DNA of 64,000 nucleotides, taken from assembly GCA_032716605.1 (NCBI GenBank), contig CM064509.1, positions 40,956,866 to 41,020,865 of the forward strand. Reading direction: 5' to 3'. A program made the translations under genes and the position numbers. Under the pieces are notes generated by a model, which searched no databases, was not told the DNA's origin, and saw only the letters and a list, made by a program, of their open reading frames with translations. How positions within the stretch are numbered: position 1 is the stretch's first letter; every line of letters starts with the position of its first letter. Positions 58,129-64,000 of this stretch are shown one piece after another. Source of the DNA: Paralithodes platypus (taxonomy: Eukaryota > Arthropoda > Malacostraca > Decapoda > Lithodidae).

Positions 58129-58493
58129 ATTATCCCCCTTCCATGGACAATATAATAGCTGCATTATCCCCCTTCCATGGACAATATAATAGCTGCATTA
58201 TCCCCCTTCCATGGACAATATAATAGCTGCATTATCCCCCTTCCATGGACAATATAATAGCTGCATTATCCCCCTTCCATGGACAATATAATAGCTGCAT
58301 TATCCCCCTTCCATGGACAATATAATAGCTGCATTATCCCCCTTCCATGGACAATATAATAGCTGCATTATCCCCCTTCCATGGACAATATAATACCTGC
58401 ATTATCCCCCTTCCATGGACAATATAATAGCTGCATTATCCCCCTTCCATGGACAATATAATAGCTGCATTATCCCCCTTCCATGGACAATAC
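58129..58493. repeat. 34-bp tandem array, about 11 units
   Basis: The unit contains CCATGGACAATATAATAGCT and GCATTATCCCCCTT. The first unit is diverged (CCACTGACCTTGAGAATA). Confidence 0.97.
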
Positions 58494-58502
58494 TGCGCAA
58501 CG

Positions 58503-58875
58503 TTAAGGGGAGGCAGACCGTTTTCCTGGACCCCCTTCTCCCTAATGTTTAAAAGCCCCACTAGTTTTGAGATTATAAGACGTTCGGCCCATTAGTTTGG
58601 CGATTTTAACACCTTTCGCCCAATTTCGTTGTCAATTTTAAGACCTTTCGTGCCATTTAGGTGTCGATTATTTCATGGCGAGCGATAGCAAGCCTCCAAT
58701 TTAAAGAGGAACCGGCCTTCGGCCGGGATATTTTTCTACCGAAAAAATTTACAAATTTTCTTGAGGGGGGTCTAGGGTTTTTTTTTCTAAACTTGATGGA
58801 GGTCTAGGGAGGAAACTAAAAAAATATATGAATAAATTAATTAATAGACCAAACAAACAGACTGCCTCCCCTTAA
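58503..58875. mobile_element. Family A element, complete
   Basis: TTAA-flanked; GGGGAGGCAGACCGTTTTCC to ACAGACTGCCTCCCC. It has core, both hairpins and AACTAAAAAAATATATGAAT intact, and serves as the reference for 21422. Confidence 0.9.
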
Positions 58876-58884
58876 CACACCCAT

Positions 58885-60312
58885 CAGTCACTGCGTACAG
58901 TATATATGTACAGAGGAAATCAAACAACAACAGATCCAGTGACCCCTCAAGGCTGCTTGCCCTCCAAAACACTGATCGTCAAGTGTCCAAACAGACAAAT
59001 GTCCGTGGCAGGATTAGATGTTAGTTGGGGATGGTTGTTGGTAATATAATAGAGGAAAACACACACACATTATTCATTTACAAAATACAGTCAGTCATGG
59101 GGAGGCTGAACCTTGAAGTCAAAATTTCAATTTTTTTTTTTTCTAAAATGTTTCTTTCAACATAGAAGAATAGCATAGGAGGGCAAAAAAAAAAAAATCG
59201 CATCCATAACCCCCCCCCCCCCCTACCCCCCATTCACCCCCACCCCCCAACCAACCAAATTGGACCCCCTCAGCCCCATTTTTTTTTTTTTTTTTTTTTG
59301 TAAAAGGCTTCTGTAAACAATAGAGACTATCATATGAGGGCATAAACACCCATATGACATCCCTAGCGCCCCCCCCAGCCCCCAATATCATGAATTTATA
59401 TACAAACCCTTGGGAAAGTTTGTGTAAGGGCTGGATGAATGAAGCTTTCTACATTAGTATGCCATACAACTAAAGTTTTCTCTAACAGCTACTAATAGAA
59501 AACGTCTCTGGCAGGAGTAGCTAAGCTATTTTCCCAAGCATATTCCATCTGAAGTAATGAATTATAACTTTCTGCGATTTCCAGAGATCATATATTGGCA
59601 ACTCCCAAGTGCCACTACATTTTTGTATATTGCTCTGCTTTGTTCCCCTTCTACACACTATATATAGGACTATATAGCAACGGTATAGCGTTTAGATAAT
59701 TGCCGTATCTCCGATATTTCCCAAGATTCGACATTTTTCATGTCGAATTTTGCGCTACCAAAAAATATATATATATATTATATATTTTTTCAGCACCTTC
59801 TATTATTCAATATGGGAAAGTGAGAACCTTACGTTGTAGGGGATGCTTGTAGGATACGCCATAAAAAAATTGCGGGAAATTTGAACAATTTTCAATGTCT
59901 AGATAGATTTTTCATATAATGAGATGAAATTTGTGTGTACGCACGCACATAGAGAGCTGATTTTTTTGTCAGCGAGTCTTAGTATTTCCATTGGTATTAA
60001 GATGGTATAATGCCAGAAACAAAATCTCTTGTACAGGGTGAATTGGGGGTGTCAGGTTCAGCCTCCCTAAGACAAGGTGTTTGTCTAGGCGAAGTTTAAA
60101 AGAATCAACGGTGCTGCAGTCTATGACATCTTGGGGAAGCCCATTCCACAAGTTGGCAACTCGATTGAAGAAGACATTCTTAGACTCATGTGAGTTAAAA
60201 GATTTTCCAATAATTTTGCAACCGTTTCCCAGCATGTAATTTGATTGGTCGATAATGAAATATTTATTACAGTGCATATTGTCGATGCCTTTAATTATTT
60301 TGAACACTTGAT
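58885..60312 (-). pseudogene. LINE-X C-terminus and 3' UTR, split by element J
   Basis: On the minus strand, coding sequence from MFKIIKGIDNMHCNKYFIID (60307) to DSFKLRLDKHL (about 60070) is cut by J. After J the 3' end resumes with TTTTGTAAATGAATAA (AFVNE-stop equivalent, about 59090) and the LINE-X 3' UTR (CTGCCACGGACAT, AGTGTTTTGGAGG, TTGATTTCCTCTGTAC) down to about 58885. It is diverged from the other two copies. Dead. Confidence 0.8.
59099..60068. mobile_element. Element J, about 970 bp, inserted in LINE-X
   Basis: The ends are GGGGAGGCTGAACCT and AGGTTCAGCCTCCCT, inverted over 14-15 bases. The interior has poly-T, poly-A, poly-C and TATATATA tracts and no transposase. LINE-X halves on both sides show it is one insertion. 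Confidence 0.75.
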
Positions 60313-60544
60313 GTGTGGGATCCTAAAATACACTGGCAATAATGATGGGGTTAAAGAGGCATATAAAGTGTAATTAAAGTGTCCATAATAATATAAAAGT
60401 ATATTGGTGGTTATTAACCCATCTAATATAAAGATAATAAGGTAAATCACCATCAATATACCCAATGATTTTATATACCTTTTCGTGCTTCTCGAAAGTT
60501 TAAAATGTAATCTATTCCTAATTCAAAAATTCATAAACATTAAT

Positions 60545-61093
60545 CTTCCCATAATCTTCTTTCAGATCACCAGTATGGCTTCCTTAAGGGACTGGTGATC
60601 TCTGTTCACATCTTACTAACTCTTGGTCATCCTCCTTTTGGAACTTCAGTGAGACCTTGTCTATTGTGCTGGTCATATCGAAAGCCGTATTGGTGGTGTA
60701 ATGGTTAAGGTGTCTAAAAATCTGTGTGTGATAACCCAAGTTCGAATCCCGGTGGATTACATATATGCTTTCATTAATTTCATTGAAGGTGTTTGGTGGT
60801 GTGGTGAAATTAATTAAAAATGGATAGAGTCTGGCAAAAATCATTTATTTCCAAACTACCCTCCATTGGCTTCTATCCCTCTAGCTGTGCCTTTATCTCT
60901 AATTCCACAGCCGCGGCTGTGGGCGTCCAATCGCTCACTTCCTCAACCTATTAACTCCGGTGTTCCTCATGGTTCTGTCTTGTCTCCAGTTATACTAACT
61001 TATAATATTCATTAATGATCTTCTCAACTGTACCTCTAGTCCCATCCACTCATAATTATGTTAATGACTTTACCTTACACTATTCAACAAGAA
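60545..61093 (+). pseudogene. LINE-4-type reverse transcriptase fragment, split by a SINE
   Basis: Before the SINE the translation reads DHQYGFLKG and, in shifted frames, SWSSSFxNF and DISKA, the front of a LINE reverse transcriptase. After it come SFISKLPSIGFYPS, GVPHGSVLSPV, then INDLLNCTS and DDFTLHYST-like remnants around the catalytic region. Several frameshifts and stops are present. It is the reverse transcriptase portion missing from the 34262/46561 copy, in a different insertion. Confidence 0.75.
60666..60842 (+). mobile_element. tRNA-derived SINE inside LINE-4 reverse transcriptase
   Basis: A box GGTGGTGTAATGGTTAAGG, B box AGTTCGAATCCCGG, then ATATATGCTTTCATTAATTT and an A-rich end (TTAATTAAAAATGG). 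It resembles a Glu/Asp/Gly-type tRNA head. Better preserved than the copy at 8204. Confidence 0.8.
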
Positions 61094-61170
61094 AGAACAT
61101 AAGAACATAAGAAAATGAGAGTCTGCAGAAAGCCGATTGGCCCAAACAAGGCAGATCCCTTATCAAAGGA
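61093..61170 (-). mobile_element. CR1-like 3' tail fragment
   Basis: AAAGAACATAAGAACATAAG then GAGTCTGCAGAAAGCCGATTGG: the complement of the 3' end at 640-735. Only about 75 bp is retained. Confidence 0.7.
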
Positions 61171-61312
61171 TGTCATATTCAGGTACCGGTAATGGAAATA
61201 ACAGAAATATTTGACAAATTCGATTATATGGAAGCTATGATTGAGAAAAAATATATATATGAGAAGTTGAAGAGAGAAATGCTGGTGGTGGCAGGGGTTA
61301 TGAATATTGTGA

Positions 61313-61527
61313 TTAACCCTTTGAGTACCAGCGACGTGTGTTATATTATATTCTAGCTATATGTATACGATATAATGCAGCTCATGAAGGATCTGTGCTA
61401 GCTTAAACGGTTGGTTGAGATCGTTTGAAGCCTTATTATCGCTAGAGGTCCTTCCTAAGTTGAATAAAATCGTCTAATAGTTGCCAGAATATGATGAAAA
61501 GAAAGTCCCTGGTACTGAATGGGTTAA
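61313..61527. mobile_element. Family B element, uninterrupted
   Basis: TTAACCCTTTGAGTACCAG to CTGGTACTGAATGGGTTAA, with TAGCTATATGTATACGAT and AATAAAATCGTCTAATAG. About 215 bp. Confidence 0.85.
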
Positions 61528-61648
61528 AGACCCAAGTTAAGGACAGCAGTGGGGACAACAACCAAGGTATAATGTGTTTATACCATGACTACAACCATAT
61601 GATCTTTCAGGTGAGAGACCTGCCCGTTATTTATGATCCAATCAGGCT

Positions 61649-62007
61649 TTAAGGGGGGTCACCTGCTTTGTTTTCTCTCTTTGGCTTGTATCCATTCAGC
61701 CAACTGTTTTAAGACATTTATCCCCATCTAGGTGTCATTGTTTTTCCTGGCGAGCGATAACGAGACAGCATTGTATGGAGAAATCCGGCTTTGCCGGAGA
61801 CATTTCTCTATCGAAAAATGTACAAATTTAGCCTGCTGTCAACAAAATATTAAAACAAATATGCTGGCTCGCTACCGTTCGCCAGGAAAAAAATGACACC
61901 TGCATGGGGATAAGAGTCTTAAAACAGTAGGCTGAATGGGGCCGAACGGATACAAACCAGAGAAAGAGAGAAAATGAGAGGAAAAGGGAAGGTGACCCCC
62001 CCCTTAA
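61649..62007. mobile_element. Family C element, complete
   Basis: TTAA-flanked; GGGGGGTCACCTGC to GGAAGGTGACCCCCCCC. The two arms are inverted; hairpin CCGGCTTTGCCGG. Confidence 0.85.
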
Positions 62008-62220
62008 AGATCTACAGAACCTTTGCAGTTATTCATGAATTAGGATTAATTTTGCAACAATTAATTTGGATATACAGATTGTTTTATGTTGTTTTTGTGT
62101 TTTCCCTGTTCTTGCTCTGTCTTGAGTCGGCCACCCCCAAGAAAAAAGGAAAAAAACAAAAATTATAAAATTGAATAAAATAGAAAATAAAAATAGGAAA
62201 AATGGGGATTGGGCTTGAGC

Positions 62221-62244
62221 ATATAGATAGATAGATAGATAGAT

Positions 62245-62333
<89 letters not shown>
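62221..62333. repeat. (GATA)n microsatellite
   Basis: About 28 GATA/TAGA units with one GATT interruption near 62243. The flanks 62008-62220 and 62334-62452 hold nothing recognisable. Confidence 0.97.
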
Positions 62334-62452
62334 CGTTTTACCAAGAGATCTCACCAGGACTGCAGAGAACATTATTTCGATCCTCATTCCGACTTACAAT
62401 ATTCTTCCATGACAAAAAAATAAAAATAAAAATAAAGTATCAGAAATACCCA

Positions 62453-62669
62453 CTATAGTCTATTCGCTGTAAGTAGACGAGAAATCATGACCTCTATCCT
62501 CTGTAACTCTCAAACGACTAGAGCAATCGAGCTAACATGTCTACCATTTGGGAAGAGTCAGTCAGGGAATGGATGTGGAAATGTACAGACAATTTGCTCT
62601 AGCCCTTTTTGGAGTTACAAGAGGATAGAGGTCATCATTTCTCGCCTACTTACAGTGAATATACTATAG
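62453..62669. mobile_element. Family L element, uninterrupted
   Basis: CTATAGTCTATTCGCTG to CAGTGAATATACTATAG with long inverted subterminal arms (GAGAAATCATGACCTCTATC and its complement). It shows where the SINE entered the 6638 copy. Confidence 0.85.
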
Positions 62670-62719
62670 CTATCAGTGTGGCATCGAACCTTGATCTATC
62701 AGGGCGTTATATTACCTCG

Positions 62720-63106
62720 TTAAGGGAGCCCACCTCGCTTTTGTTATCCTTCTTTCCCTCTCTCTTTGGCTTGTATCCATTCGGCCCCATTCAGCCTACT
62801 GTTTTAAGACTTTTACCCCCATCCAGGTGTCAATATTTTCCTGGCGAGCGGTAGCAACCCAGCAAATACAGTATATATTTTTGTTTTGACAGCAAGCTAA
62901 ATTTGTACATTTTTCGATAGAAAATTTTCTCCGGCGAAGCCTGATTTCTCCATACAATACTGGCTCGCTATCGCTCGCCAGGAACAAATCGACACCTGTA
63001 TGGGAATAAACGTCTTAAAACAGTCGGCTGAATGGGGCCAAATGGATACAAGCCAGGGAAAGAGAGAAAAGGAGAGAAAGATGAAAAAGCCGGTGACCAC
63101 CCTTAA
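62720..63106. mobile_element. Family C element
   Basis: TTAA-flanked; GGGAGCCCACCTCGC to AGCCGGTGACCACCC, a left end of one subtype and a right end of another. Both arms and a damaged hairpin (CCGGCGAAGCCTG) are present. Confidence 0.85.
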
Positions 63107-63174
63107 AGCTAAAGTACAGCAGAAATATCGTCTCCTATGACACACCCATGTAAGAACCCCCACAGATGGTTAGT

Positions 63175-64000
63175 GGACATTACTGATACCCTATTATGTT
63201 TGGTTAGTGGATATTACTGATACCCTATTATGTTTGGTTAGTGGATATTACTGATACCCTATTATGTTTGGTTAGTGGACATTACTGATACCCTATTATG
63301 TTTGGTTAGTGGACTGATACCCTATTTGGTTAGTGGACATTACTGATACCCTATTATGTTTGGTTAGTGGACATTACTGATACCCTATTATGTTTGGTTA
63401 GTGGACATTACTGATACCCTATTATGTTTGGTTAGTGGATATTACTGATACCCTATTATGTTTGGTTAGTGGATATTACTGATACCCTATTTGGTTAGTG
63501 GATATTACTGATACCCTATTATGTTTGGTTAGTGGACATTACTGATACCCTATTATGTTTGGTTAGTGGACATTACTGATACCCTATTATGTTTGGTTAG
63601 TGGACATTACTGATACCCTATTATGTTTGGTTAGTGGATATTACTGATACCCTATTATGTTTGGTTAGTGGATATTACTGATACCCTATTATGTTTGGTT
63701 AGTGGATATTACTGATACCCTATTATGTTTGGTTAGTGGACATTACTGATACCCTATTATGTTTGGTTAGTGGACATTAGTTGTTTGGTTAGTGGACATT
63801 ACTGATACCCTATTATGTTTGGTAGTGGACATTACTGATACCCTATTATGTTTGGTTAGTGGACATTACTGATACCCTATTATGTTTGGTTAGTGGACAT
63901 TACTGATACCCTATTATGTTTGGTTAGTGGACATTACTGATACCCTATTATGTTTGGTTAGTGGACATTACTGATACCCTATTTTGTTTGGTTAGTGGAC
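63175..64000. repeat. 34-bp tandem array running off the window
   Basis: The unit contains GGTTAGTGGACATTACTGAT and ACCCTATTATGTTT, with GACATT/GATATT variants and a few shortened units (63309, 63480, 63779). About 24 units are visible; the right edge is not seen. Confidence 0.97.

Overview
The window reads as intergenic eukaryotic DNA, probably from an arthropod and perhaps a decapod crustacean. The clues are arthropod-type telomere motifs (CCTAA/TTAGG), several non-LTR retrotransposon 3' ends of kinds I associate with crustaceans, tRNA-derived SINEs, dozens of short inverted-repeat transposons and very long low-complexity arrays. The taxon is an inference. I found no convincing host protein-coding gene, rRNA, functional tRNA, CRISPR array or bacterial-type operon. 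Nearly every long open reading frame is a tandem repeat read as protein.

The DNA consists of three interleaved layers. Layer 1 is short non-autonomous DNA transposons, given working letters here. Most are flanked by TTAA: A (about 20 copies, ends GGGGAG.../...CTCCCC), B (about 10, ends CCCCTTCTGTACCGG), C (9, long fold-back arms, ends GGGGGGTGACC), D (CCCTCTCACGACC), G (GCCGGTGTCACACGAGCG) and H (GGGGACCGACCGG). Others are E (TGTACAGTCGCGC), F (8-bp target duplication), P (8-bp target duplication), K (CAGTGTTGCCAA), L, M, N, I and J. Layer 2 is truncated LINE retrotransposons: LINE-X at 10349, 47507 and 58885; LINE-2 at 13919; LINE-3 at 19477; LINE-4 at 34262, 46561, 50800 and 60545; LINE-5 at 31931; and a CR1-like tail at 430 and 61093. 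Layer 3 is tandem arrays with units from 5 to 140 bp, up to 11.4 kb long.

Layout. 1-2.6 kb: a SINE, a CR1 tail, and nested B/A, C and M elements. 2.6-5.8 kb: element P holding 22 units of 140 bp. 6-9.4 kb: an A element, an L element with a SINE inside, a 29-bp array and the GAGTC-rich element I. 9.4-15.4 kb: a 34-bp array with a LINE inside, and GGT arrays with a LINE inside. 15.5-24.6 kb: dense TTAA elements, with the 20-bp, GGGTATATATA, 19-bp and CCTAA arrays inside B, B, A and F. 24.6-35 kb: a 24-bp array and more nested elements. 35.1-46.6 kb: a 22-bp satellite inside a LINE. 46.6-53 kb: LINE-X inside a CACCAC-rich array, and the C, K and G elements. 53-57.7 kb: a D element expanded into ten 105-bp units, then 43 units of 64 bp. 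57.7-64 kb: more elements, LINE-X broken by J, LINE-4 reverse transcriptase broken by a SINE, and a 34-bp array running off the window.

The main result is that many tandem arrays do not lie between transposons but inside them, and their unit is a piece of the host element. This is clear in elements P, F, B (twice), D and LINE-4, good in K and at a C boundary, and weaker in two A-type copies. It suggests that the transposons are the source of this locus's satellites, and that the arrays in turn host LINE insertions. All family assignments are from reading and memory, without database searches.
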